Under the pieces are notes generated by a model. The model made no database searches, was not told where the DNA came from, and was given only the letters and a program-made list of their open reading frames with translations. This document shows positions 12,275 through 22,627 of a DNA stretch of 64,000 nt, one piece after another. Location of the stretch: contig QYAI01000013.1 in assembly GCA_003988855.1 (NCBI GenBank), positions 186,001-250,000 of the forward strand. The letters run 5' to 3'. The stretch comes from Arachnopeziza araneosa (Eukaryota; Ascomycota; Leotiomycetes; Helotiales; Arachnopezizaceae). The position numbers were made by a program, and so were the translations under genes. Numbering within the stretch: position 1 is the stretch's first letter; every line of letters begins with the position of its first letter.

Positions 12275-13039
12275 ATGCGCAAGCTCGACGACACGACTTC
12301 AATAATGTCGACCAACGGCACCACCATTGAACCTATGGTTAAGCGTCAGAAGATGAATGAGAAGAAGCCTCTGCTCAAAGATCTCCCTTCAGCGGTCTTC
12401 AATACCAAGCGAGATCTTTATGATGGCCCTAAGGTGATCATCATTGTCCAAGATCGAGAGTTCACACTGCCAAAAGCTTTGGTCTGCTATTACTCCAGTT
12501 TCTTTGAGAAAGCGTTCAATGGCGAATTCAAGGAAAGCAAAGAACAGAAGATGACCATGAACGGTTGCACTATTGATATATTCGAGATGGTTATCCAATG
12601 GTTGTATACATCTTCTATTGTCATCTTGCCCGTCGGAGGAGACCAAGACCAAGGTGAGGTAGTAGAAGAGCAACCAGACACTCCAACAAAGATCACCGGA
12701 AAACAAGCACTTATCAAGAGAGAGCTCCAAATCACTGCGTACTCTGATCAAATCACCCGGCTTCTCGCTTTCATCAAGCTCACTGATGAGATCGACCTCA
12801 TCGGACCTTTCAATGGCATTACCGAACGAATCAAGAAAATTCTCAAGGTCTCTCGCAAATCTCTCACCCCAAAACACGTCCGCTCTGCTGCTGAACTACC
12901 CAAGAACCACTTCCTTCGGGACCTCTTTGCTCAGGCATGTTTCCCCGAGTATGTGCAAGATGGACTGCTGGAAAAGATAGACCGGGGAAAGTTTCGTTTT
13001 GCTAAGGAGTTGAGCTTGAATCTTTTGCTGCGGACTTGA
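12275..13039 (+). CDS. BTB/POZ domain protein
   Basis: A single exon of up to 254 codons; a second ATG at 12305 (MSTNGTTIEP) is an equally good start. Residues near 50-115 form a BTB/POZ fold: VIIIVQDREFTLPKALVCYY, SSFFEKAFNGEFKES and IDIFEMVIQWLYTSSI. The part after the BTB is helical with no Kelch, MATH or BACK repeat seen, and ends in RFAKELSLNLLLRT. It resembles a large fungal family of small BTB proteins of unknown target; a role as a cullin-3 adaptor is possible but unproven. Two related genes lie on the minus strand at 25.6 and 27.1 kb. An insertion of acidic and Gln residues interrupts the domain near residue 130. Confidence 0.8.
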   Translation: MRKLDDTTSIMSTNGTTIEPMVKRQKMNEKKPLLKDLPSAVFNTKRDLYDGPKVIIIVQDREFTLPKALVCYYSSFFEKAFNGEFKESKEQKMTMNGCTIDIFEMVIQWLYTSSIVILPVGGDQDQGEVVEEQPDTPTKITGKQALIKRELQITAYSDQITRLLAFIKLTDEIDLIGPFNGITERIKKILKVSRKSLTPKHVRSAAELPKNHFLRDLFAQACFPEYVQDGLLEKIDRGKFRFAKELSLNLLLRT

Positions 13040-14505
13040 GTAAAGAGTTAACACTTGCGTTTCCGAAGAGGATACTGAAGGCTGTGGGTGGCAAGGGAGG
13101 TAACAACACATACCGAAATTTCCTGCCTGATCCTCTGACTGGATTGCTCTTCAAAGTGGAGTTTTAAATTCTGAGGCTGAGGTTTTCTTGCATGCAGAAA
13201 AGCACTCAGTGATACATAGGCATCTTTAATCAACTAAACAAGTAATTTTATCTTCAAATAATTAAAGTGGAAATAGGTCTATGACTTCTTAACCGACTGA
13301 AAGCGCAAATACTTGTGCAACTTTCAAAAGCACTTTATGTTGTCCGAAGATATAATTTGCTCTGACCTACGTTATAGTACAACACCTGGTGGCCCACAGA
13401 TCCTCGTGTAGGTAAGCGAAAGTCAACATAGCTTGCATGGATGATTGCGCTGCCAAATTTAGTAATTGATAGTAAGAATAAACACCAATCTAAATGATGA
13501 ATTCTAAGATATTTTTTTTAAAAAAACAGTCGGTGAGACCTGTGAGAATCTAATTGCAATCTTAAAATCTTAATCTGCAGCTCATATCGAGGTAGAAAGA
13601 TAGGTAACTAGGCAATGTCAGTGAGATCAGTAATTCAGCTTAAAATTGCCTCATAATTGTTACCGGACGAGGAGTTCTTACACAGACCTTAGACGTGAAG
13701 TAATATATCCTCTTTACAGATGCTCACCGCTTTCTCTTTTGCGTAGCCTCCCTGCCTCTCCCGCTCCCTTCACAAATATCTTTTTCCTCCGCCATCCACC
13801 ATACCCCCTTCACGATTTCTCTTAGCTTTCTACGTTCCACCTTCACACCTCCTCTCTTGATTGGAGCAAGAACCTATCTTAGCAATTCGAGGCTGTGTTA
13901 AGACAAGTACGGCGGTCTGCTGGAGTATTTCTTTTCAGAGCTGTTTCATTTCCGAGCTTCATTGATTTCTTAATAGGTGGTTATTCTGAGAAGAAGTAAC
14001 TTGATCAAAGAGCTACTTTCAGAGGCTGGCTTTCTCAGAGTGGCAGTTCATTTTCTTAGAAGGGTAGCTTTCTCGGAAGATGTCTTATGAGGCTCTTGCA
14101 ATGGGTCTTTTCGAGTTATCAACCCGGATAGGAACCGCAGACACCCGATTCGTTGGTATAATTTATTGATATTTCATAAAATTAAGCAGTCAGATGAAAG
14201 CAAGTATTCGTGGCGTAGTCCATATTTACCTTCTCTAGTGGATACCTACAGTGAATAGATAAATAATTGAAAGAGATGGAGCCGTTATTTAAATTAGATA
14301 ATGCTTGTCTACCTTTTTATAATTGTTATGAATGTTGATTTTATTGTTTGATAATTAAAGGTAATTTTGACCGTAGTGCCATCCCAGGTGCACAACTGAA
14401 TGAGTCAGATGAGGGAATATGTCGCCTCCAACATGTAAGTTATCCATGATAAATGGTTGATATAAGTACATGACTGTCCAGCCACCAACAAGAAGTCCGG
14501 GATAT
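13040..14505. other. Intergenic, no gene seen
   Basis: About 1.5 kb without a supportable gene. A strongly pyrimidine-rich tract at about 13727-13860 resembles a fungal core promoter and 5' leader, but no coding frame follows on the plus strand. It could start a non-coding transcript. Confidence 0.4.
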
Positions 14506-15215
14506 CTACTGCTTCTTTTTTGATGCCGATCTTGTGACATGGCCTCCACTTTTTGGTGATTTAGCAGTAGCAGCAGCGGCAGCTTTTTCTTCTTGCTCCT
14601 TCTCAAACTTTTCAGCCTCATCCTGGTCTTTTCGCTCGGCATACCACTGTCCAGCCTGAAGAACCAACACACCAACAAGAATAAGAGCCAAGATGGTATT
14701 GCTAGCAGCTAGAACGCGCAAACTATCTTCGCGACCAATTACTATCTCGGTATCTCCTTCAGGTGCCGCGTAGATACCAGCTGTGACGATTCGGAGGCCT
14801 TTGACAATATTCGAGATCCAGACCACTACACCAATGAGGTAGAGAACCAAAGATGAACCGTCAAAGAGGAGATTGGCCTCGGAAGGTTTGAACAACTTGA
14901 TAAAGAAACCGATGAAGCCGACTGAGATCGCAATTTGAAGGATGCGCGAGATCAGAGGTGGAGAGGCGTGGATGAACCTCAGATGGGTCTCTAATTGATC
15001 GTAGTATGCATCAGGAGTAACTGCATTTGTCCAGAGAAGAGGGTAGTCGTATGGGAAGGAGGAAAAGAGGATGCCGAGGAAGAAGCATACGGCTGTGAAT
15101 TGCGTCAGTCCCATGGTATCAGTTGTTGATAGGAATACGTACGGCCAATGATCATAAATGTTGCAAAAGAGCCAGAGCCGCCCTGTCCTCTGGGTTTTTC
15201 ATACGTCTTGAACAT
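14506..15215 (-). CDS. shrA: Shr3-family amino-acid permease ER chaperone
   Basis: Exons 15143-15215 and 14506-15092 around a 50-bp intron with a GTACGT donor; 219 residues. Four hydrophobic segments fit a polytopic ER membrane protein: FATFMIIGPVCFFLGILF, ISRILQIAISVGFIGFFI, LVLYLIGVVVWISNI and TILALILVGVLVLQAG. The SSFPYDYPLLW block after the first helix is the family signature. The C-terminal tail is charged and Ala/Lys-rich (coiled, cytosolic). Shr3 proteins prevent amino-acid permeases from aggregating in the ER and help load them into COPII vesicles. The start at 15215 (MFKTYEKPRGQGG) is preferred; an earlier in-frame ATG would add basic residues. Confidence 0.9.
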
Positions 15216-15727
15216 TGATACCTTTCTAAGATCCATCTTACAGATCGCGCGTTGAGAGAATCGGACTGTCTTGGAATGACTTCTGCGCCGTGATGATGGC
15301 AAGTAATCGCTAATGTCTGCCGTAGAGGCAGATGTTGGCGCAAGGAGCTGCAGGATATATTGATGAAGCTCAGAGCGCACAAAGAAGAGGTGCTTATCGG
15401 ATAAAATTTCAATCTATGGGAAGAAGATAGGAAGAAAAGTTGGGGCGGATTTTCGACGTCTGGATTACCGGCAAGCATACGTCGCTAGGAGCCTAGCCTT
15501 GACGCCAACGTCCATTTGTGGAAGGTGGGCTGCCGAGGGCTCGGTCGTTCCGATATTAATATCTTGACGTGCAGAAGCAATCATTACACTATTTGCATGA
15601 CAATCTCTATGATATCTTTGACATGGCTCGAGATAAAACAAATCTATAGCGTGTTTCGGTCTGAATACTTAGACAAGAAGGATCAATGAGGGGTTGTAAG
15701 GAAGCCTTTATTTTCATTAGTTTTTAA
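15216..15727. other. Intergenic, upstream of Shr3
   Basis: Promoter side of the Shr3 gene. No gene recognised. Confidence 0.4.
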
Positions 15728-16700
15728 GCCTTGACGTAATTCTTCTCAAGCTTCAATTTCATTCTCATCTTTCGTCTCATAATTTCTGATCAACAAAGTT
15801 CCTCTGCAGCTAGCTTATACTTTCTATCCAGTCTCGCAATAATCCAAGATCTCTAATCTGCGCCCTTTGGCATTTCTCCCTGTAACTAATCCCTTCCTGA
15901 GTATTCATCTCTACCTCAGTGGCTTCAGCACTTACGTTAATCTGCAGCGTATTCTCAACTCCAAGAGCTTTCACATATCTATCTCAGACCTCAATAACTT
16001 AATTCCTCATTTCTTCAGTTACTGTTGAGCGGCTTGTGTTTGTGAAAACTCTGTCAAGAGATTGATTCTACACGAGGCCCAAAGTTATGAGATAAGTGTT
16101 GAAGAACGTAAATGATATGAGAAGCATTAAAGTCAGGAAAAGAGATACTACTCATAGCACCACTGGTAAACACCTGCGGCCTTGGTTGAAAGGTGTGTAA
16201 CACGGTCCCTAGATTGTGAGCAGAATATTGGAAGGTCTGGGGGTCGTTCGTGAGGTCTAAAACTTCAGCTATTTGATAGGAAGTCCCCTCGAAGATAACA
16301 TCGGTTAATGCAGCAACATGACGGTAAACACCAAGTACAACAGTACTAATCGGTTTCATTCTTGAAAGATTTATTCAGTTTAAGGTAAGGTTAAGCGAGT
16401 GAGAGAGCTTGAAAATAGACAAGTTCTATATCTCATTCGTCCCTGAAGCTATGTTAGTCACTATCTTGATTACTATACCTTCGTAAGCATCAAGTCTAGG
16501 TTGGAAATCAGCACTGGCGCTAGAACCAATCAACTCCTGCTATGCATTATTTACTATTTCCGACTCCTTTACCTCTTTGAGCCTCTTCCTTTCCCGAATA
16601 GCATGCCTCATTAGCATACCTCGACAAATCTGACCGAATATCTCAGATTCAAATACCTCTTCTCAGTCTCAATCTCGATACACGTGATCATGCGGCCGCA
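15728..16700 (-). pseudogene. Decayed coding relic with an embedded 101-codon frame
   Basis: Two stretches on the minus strand read like protein but carry several stops. Near 16430-16700 one frame gives segments such as FGQICRGMLMRHAIRERKR and GSSASADFQPRLDAYEG, broken by TGA and TAG. Near 15728-16010 another gives a charged segment (RYVKALGVENTL, SYREKCQRAQIRDLGLLRDW; about 54 codons open), then TAG, TGA and TAA. Most stops become CGA, CAG or CAA if a T is turned back to C, a pattern expected from RIP-type C-to-T mutation. Between them, 16054-16359 is an intact 101-codon frame (VVLGVYRHVAALTD...) of unknown family that could be a live small gene or the remains of the same locus. The parent family is not recognised. 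Confidence 0.35.
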
Positions 16701-16831
16701 GCGTTCAATGTGTCTGAATTACGTCGGTAGTTAGGTTGATGTTCGTCTCTTGGTCAGCAGGTAGTCGTCAAAATGAGTCTGCTCCGTTCTTACCGAGACT
16801 TCTCAAAAAACTTTGAGAAATTCTATCCATC

Positions 16832-17492
16832 ATGGCAGAGACCTTTACCTACGTGGGCGTTGCGATAACTCTTATAATCCTCCTGATTTTTTTTCTTGCT
16901 ATATTTATCCAGCGGTCTGTTGATGAATCGAGTCTAATTCAAACCCCATCCATTCCACTTAAGAGTGCGGTGATAACATCTGTTGCTTCTTCGAGAATCA
17001 GGGCTTCGGCAGATGAAGCATTCGTGATTGTGACCAAGTTCAAAAATACTTCAGACAGCTCGCCGATTTCCGATTTTGAATGGAATGATAAATCCAGCGA
17101 CGGGGCTCCCCGTGCGGGAAGCGCAGGAAGATATAAAGTGAGTGGGAAAAGCTGCCCCTAAAGTATCAAAGGTTGACTCGCTATGGGTTTAGTTAGCTAT
17201 TGATGGCTTCCCTGTTCGCATCTTACCTGCAAAATTGACACTGCTTGATCGCGAGAACAGAAAGCTTGCCTACTCATCAGTTTATTATCCTCCATGGCTT
17301 TTGGGATTGGAAAGAGTAATTGAAATCATACCTGTCAAAGATCACCCCCGTCTTTGTGATTATCGAAGTTACCAAACCTTGGAGGGTATCGCTGCGTATT
17401 ATCCGATGCTCACTGCACATGCAGAGCTGGCAGAAACTGAGAAGCGGCTTGCTGAAGATCTCAGAATTTTCATCGAGCTTGGTCAGCAATAA
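16832..17492 (+). CDS. SRPBCC (START-like, polyketide-cyclase-type) membrane-anchored protein
   Basis: Exons 16832-17137 and 17193-17492 joined in phase 0 across a 55-bp GTGAGT intron; 201 residues. Residues 5-28 are one hydrophobic helix (GVAITLIILLIFFLAIFI), so the product is probably anchored in a membrane. The rest follows the SRPBCC pattern: an N-terminal strand with SRIRASADEAFVIVTKF, a central strand block (ILPAKLTLLDRENRKLAY), then HPRLCDYRSYQTLEG and a long C-terminal helix (AETEKRLAEDLRIFIE). The fold binds hydrophobic ligands; ligand and role are unknown. A second, unanchored SRPBCC gene lies 2 kb downstream. Confidence 0.7.
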
Positions 17493-19580
17493 GTGTCTTG
17501 TGGTCGAGATGATGTTGGTTAGTGGAGTTATATGAAATATTGGCCGATATCACTCTTTATGGCCTTGCGTCCCGCTGCTAGGAACACCCATCAATGCTCT
17601 TGGTCAATATTATCGAAGCGAAGGAGAGATTGATCGATATTTACCACTCCGCTGAATGATCGAGTGTAAGCGAAGCACTCGAGATCTCACCTGAGGACTT
17701 GGACTCAGGACGGAGTGATTCTCTAATGATTATTCAGCTCTCTAAGGGAATTGACAGCAGAGATGGCATGATTTTATAGCTACAGGATTCTTGGTGAAGG
17801 CTCGATGACAGAATACAGTAGTAGCCAGTATTTAGCCTTGGTATCTACAGTAAACGCCAAGACTTTTCAGACAATAATAGATACCGTAGCTCGAAATGGA
17901 TAGAAATATGTCTCCTCTATGAAACTCGGAAAGAAAATGATGTTTGACATAAAGTAACAGAATAATCATATGCCTACCTAGGTAAGATGAAGGCGAAAGC
18001 CAAGAAATATTCATCTCGAAGGTCGAAAAAGACGAACTTGGATTCCCTCGGCCTGACGTCAACTGTGCATGATGCCTTGGGCATCCTTTATAAAGCTCAG
18101 CATTATGTGTAGAGTCTCTAATTATAACTATGGAATTGAACTGGCAAAGCGGAGCTCTAAACCATCGCTCGCCGATTTTTAGCCGAAGCTCATTCACCTC
18201 GCCATGTTATAGTATTAAATAAGATCATTGTTTCTCGCCAATGAAGCGGCGCCTAGCTAAAGCGTTCAGGTCAATCATTGAGCTGGTGGAGTGGTAAAGT
18301 CGTGGTCGAGGGATATAAACGCGGGTACTTACAACAAACTAACAACAACCAACCTCGACAACTTGTAGATACACCAACCGCGAAAAGCAAAATCCTATAT
18401 CAAAGGGGTTTTCTTTACTACCACGTCAGTGGTAGGTTTCTTTTGCTATTTTGTTTCTTTTTTCTCCATTTTCTTCGCGGGATTTTTCTACGTGAGGGAA
18501 CCAAATTCTGCTTTTTTTAGGCGTCGCAAGTATATGGATATGCTGATGTTTACTTTTACTAAGCGACAGAATGCAGTAAGGAGAACCCATGGTGGGTCTG
18601 AAATTGCTACTACTTATCCGCACCTAAGCACTCTAAAAATTCACATTCACGACTCTGTAAAACTTACTTCTTGACAACCGAAGCCCTGGAGCTTCAAACA
18701 CGATCTCACAGCTTCTGACACTCTACAAGCTGTAAGTTCCTACTTCGGAAACAAGAACCTCCGAAATTGATGGCAATATTGAGATTGAGAATAGACCTGA
18801 GGTAGTACAAGTGAATTTTGAATCTCTATGTTTGAATCAAAATAGGCTTAGGACTACGTGACACAGTTGGGAAATCCCAGCAAAAATAAAGTAGGCTTTA
18901 GGATACCATCCCCGTTAGGCACGAATTTTCTTCAATTAAGTTTTGTAAGCATGTGAACGACATTAAGGCATTGGATCAATTTAAATATCAAAACCCATTC
19001 CCAGTGATAGAGAGTTGATGTTCCAAAGACCTCTCCACTGCCTCATAGGTCAAGAAGTCACGTGGATTGTCGACATTAACGAGTATCAGTTTTCAAGCGA
19101 ATTCCATGTTGCTGCGCTGTAAAGTTCGACAGAACGTTAAATAGACTTTCCCTAGGGGATTCGATTCACAAGGCGGAACTGGGGACTGCACAAGAGGCTT
19201 TCGAAAATGTTATTAAATCAAAAAGGCACAATGATGATCACGCAAAAACTCGGCTTTACCGGCTCGCAAATTCCATCCAATTACTTGACACGCAAGATTT
19301 TGTGATGACTTGAGTACAATCTCTAGGGTTCTTGAAACCATGGACTAATAGAGATCAGGCCATTGCCCTCCAGCCTTTACATAATCCCATTTAAGTACGT
19401 ATTGTAGTGCAGATAGACTTGGGTCTTGGCGAAGAGCAGTCAACTCACAAACCTCAAATCGTAAGATTAGATAGAAGAACACCAGATCACAAGGACTCAT
19501 TGATTTCCGCTTATGTGAGACTGTACGTGAAAGTTTTACGTAAGGATTGACTACAAAACCTCGATTGTAGTAAGTGATGA
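17493..19580. other. Intergenic between two SRPBCC genes
   Basis: About 2.1 kb, AT-leaning, with no supportable gene on either strand. A TATA-like ATATAAAC lies near 18313, but no coding frame follows it. Confidence 0.4.
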
Positions 19581-20149
19581 ATGACTAAACCGTCAACGAG
19601 AATGGTGCTGGAAGTTCGAATAGAGATTGACGCTTCTCCCGAGGAAGTGCGGGATGTAGTAAGTGTTCTAGGGCGCCTCAAGCATGATGAGACTCACAAA
19701 TATTCAGTTCCTCGACTTCGAGAATTTCTCTGACATCAGAGGCGACTTGATCCGCTCCATGTCCCGTCTGCCGTCTCACAACGAAGGCGAAATCCAACCC
19801 AGTGAACTCATCAGTGTAAATTTCGCTGGTATGACGACGCAGGTGAAAGTGCTGGTAAGCCAAGCTCAAAAGAAATCAAAACCCAGCAATAACATAACGA
19901 AAGACCAATACAGCAAGAGAATTCGCATGGAGAGGAGACTTGTTCTATGTGCTTTCGGGCAATCATTCATGGCTCTTTGAACCGAGTACCATAAACCCGG
20001 GAGGAACAACTTTTATTAGTTCCGAAGTCTTTCTGCGACTCAACATCGTTTTGATGCCATTCATGCCAACGCGAAAGATGACCGAGCAGTTCATGAATGC
20101 CTTTAAGGTGCAGGTTGAGAAGGTGAAGGCTGCCAAAGGCAGGAAATGA
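19581..20149 (+). CDS. SRPBCC-fold protein
   Basis: Three exons: 19581-19658, 19708-19854 and 19904-20149, all phase 0, introns of 49 and 49 bp; 156 residues. The acceptor of intron 2 is CGAAAG rather than the nearby TACAG, because only this keeps the frame and restores the family-like join KVLTNTAREFAWRGD. Other SRPBCC marks are EVRIEIDASPEEVRDVF at the start, ISVNFAGMTTQVKV, the turn NPGGTTFISSEVF and a C-terminal amphipathic helix. The fold is a hydrophobic ligand-binding cup. No membrane helix is present, unlike the gene at 16.8 kb. Function unknown. Confidence 0.7.
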
Positions 20150-21952
20150 AGCGGTGGGCTGGCAGGAAGAGCGAGGAAACATGGCCAGAGATATCGGTCT
20201 GCGGTGAGCTAGATTGCAGCTCAAGTGGGCGATGTAAGTTCAGCAACAGAGTGTGATGAATAAAGAAGGTGCCTTGCATAGCACAAGTGCCGTTTGCATG
20301 CCGGTGATGTTTGTCGCAGTAAGAACCGGCAAAGCGACTAGGAAGAGCGGAGCCAGCGAGCCGGATCGAAGGACTCCGTACTAATGCTGAGGAATGCACG
20401 CCGAGGGACGACAGGCGGGGTACTCTCCAGCACTAGGAAAGTGCGCCATGACAGAAACCAGAAACAACTGGAAGACCAGAGCGAGGAAATCACTATTCGA
20501 CTTCCTCGACCACTGACAAACAAACCAACAACCGCCACCAGAAGCCGCAACTTCCCTTCACAGACAGCAGCCAGCAGCGACAACCATTGGCACACACCTC
20601 TCATTTCCAGCCACAGGAGATCTGTATTTTCCCCTCCCAGAGGAACCGACCGCTCCCTTTGCACTTACAGTGCACTGAAAGTGAGCGCTTAAAGCCCCCC
20701 CCAACTTCCTCCAATCAGGCCCGCCCATTCCCCACCGCTGCACCAGCGCACACAAACATCCCAGCAGGGACGACACACCGCGCGGCGCTTAAAGGACAGT
20801 CAACCCCCTCCCTCCGCAGGCAGTCCCGACATCCTGGCCCTCTTGCACAGACGGGGCCACTTAGCGGTGCGCTGCTTTACGGCCGCGGTGGGCTAAATCC
20901 AGGACGGGCGCTAGAACATGAGATGGCAAGGAGCGAGGAGCGAGGACCGGGGAGGGGTGAGGTGAGTTAATTTTGGAATGATCGCTGTGCTGGAACAGCG
21001 GGGTGCGCGCAAGAGGGAGGGATGGAAAACCATGAGAGAAGGATCAGAGAAAGGGAAGAAGAGAGCAAGGAGGAGCGGGTGGTGGACAGCCTGAATTCTT
21101 TGATCCTCTTAGGAACCGGAGGAGAGACTTATGCTTATCCTGGTGCCTGTTGGCGGTCAAGTGATTTGCGCACTCACGGTATGTAAGGTACTGCACGGAA
21201 CGGACGTGAAAATGGCTGCAGATTTGTTGATAACTGGGTCGCGGGAAAGGCCGTGTTGAGATTGGCGTAGGTAAATATTTGGATCGTTGGGTCGCGGGTT
21301 CGGTCTCCCCAGCCTTAGGAATAGCTCCAAGGTGCACGAAAGCTTTGGTGAGTGGAGAAACATGATTCGATGCACATGCATTCGGATTGGCACAAGAGCA
21401 GAAGCGGTGTTGGTAAATTTTTGATTTCATTGCTTATTCTGGTATCACACCCCCGTGCCTCATTCTGAGAAAAAGTCCCCAAGTCCGCCAAATTCCAATC
21501 CTATTCATATCCCTTGAACGCCAATGAACGCCCGTAGTCACACATTGGACCATGATACCGTAAACATTTCCTCTCCAGTGATCCCTTAAACGGCCCTGAT
21601 CAATGGCAAAACTTCTCGAAAGGCAACCCCTGTTTGCTTCTTTCGAAGTCAGACTACCGTACCTTACTCCAACGATGCTCCAGGCTATGCGCCGAGCAAG
21701 AATACGTGAAGCGTGATATTTTTCTTTCTCCCTAACTCGAACTGTTTCTCTCCCATATAGTCTTTCAAATCGTGAACAAGAAGTGAAGGCATGAGAATCG
21801 TAAATAAGTGTTTTGATGGATTAGGATGTTGCGAAATAGAGTGTCAAGTAAGGAGTGTTGACGATGTTGTTGTATCAGAGAGAGAAAACAAAAGGAATCG
21901 AGTCGGTTGTAGGTACGAGGTGTGTAGTCGAGGCGGATTAATTAAGGGCCTA
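20150..21952. other. GC-rich intergenic region
   Basis: Several overlapping open frames occur on both strands between 20.3 and 21.0 kb, as expected in GC-rich DNA, but none has a recognisable motif or splice-linked continuation. The part next to 21953 is likely the 3' UTR of the Ser/Pro-rich gene. Confidence 0.4.
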
Positions 21953-22627
21953 TTATTCGACTCTCCTCCTCTTTCCCTTAGGCGCTGGGCTCATTTGCGG
22001 TGTATGTGTATAGGTAACGGTTCTTGTCACAATTTCCGTAACCTGGCGAACACTCGACCGGCTGCATTTCGGCGACTTCACGTCAAAGTGATATCTGCTT
22101 TTGCCGCTGCCTGGCTTGAAATCCCAATCAAAGGGCGATCGTGCACTCCTGGCGCTAAAGGGCGAGCGCATAGCCGATGTTACTGTTGCGCTCATTGGGG
22201 ATTCGGCAGGTGAGAATGCTGGTGAAGGAGGAATTCGAAGGCGAGATAATCGTCCTGTCGAGGGCGCCGAAGAGGGGAAGACGAACTGATTAGGCGCGGC
22301 TGAGATCGGAGACTTATGAACCTCGCAATTGCATGAGCAGTCACTGTGTTCGGAGCCTGTCGATGGTGCTGAAGTAGGTGTGGTTCTGCCAGAAGAGGAC
22401 TTGTCTCCGGCTGAGTCTCCGGCGGTGGTAGGGCTCGCCATTGTCTTGAGGAAATCGGTGTATGCGAGAGGAGGCGTGATGGGGGTCTTGAGTCCTTCCT
22501 CCTGCTTGATGAAGTCGGCAAAGCCTGGGAGAGGACTTCGGGCGGAAAGAGCTGAGAGCTCGGAGGGGAAGGTTGAGGTCAAGGGAGTCTTGAGCTGTGC
22601 AAGCTTGGGCTTAGTTGAAGGAGACAT
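21953..22627 (-). CDS. Ser/Pro-rich fungal protein of unknown function
   Basis: A single exon of 224 residues from the ATG at 22627 (MSPSTKPKLAQLKTPLTSTF). A frame extension to 22684 adds 19 residues but has a poorer start. The protein is rich in Ser, Pro and Thr with many SP/TP sites (SPSPAFSPAESP, SARSPLPGFADFI), a small Cys cluster (SDCSCNCEVHKSP), a Thr-rich TEIVTRTVTYTHT stretch and a basic C-terminal tail (PKGKRRRVE) that could be a nuclear signal. SP/TP density suggests phosphorylation by proline-directed kinases, an inference only. I recognise it as a conserved-looking ascomycete hypothetical protein without a named domain. A GC-rich leader of over 1 kb lies upstream. Confidence 0.65.
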   Translation of the reverse strand: MSPSTKPKLAQLKTPLTSTFPSELSALSARSPLPGFADFIKQEEGLKTPITPPLAYTDFLKTMASPTTAGDSAGDKSSSGRTTPTSAPSTGSEHSDCSCNCEVHKSPISAAPNQFVFPSSAPSTGRLSRLRIPPSPAFSPAESPMSATVTSAMRSPFSARSARSPFDWDFKPGSGKSRYHFDVKSPKCSRSSVRQVTEIVTRTVTYTHTPQMSPAPKGKRRRVE

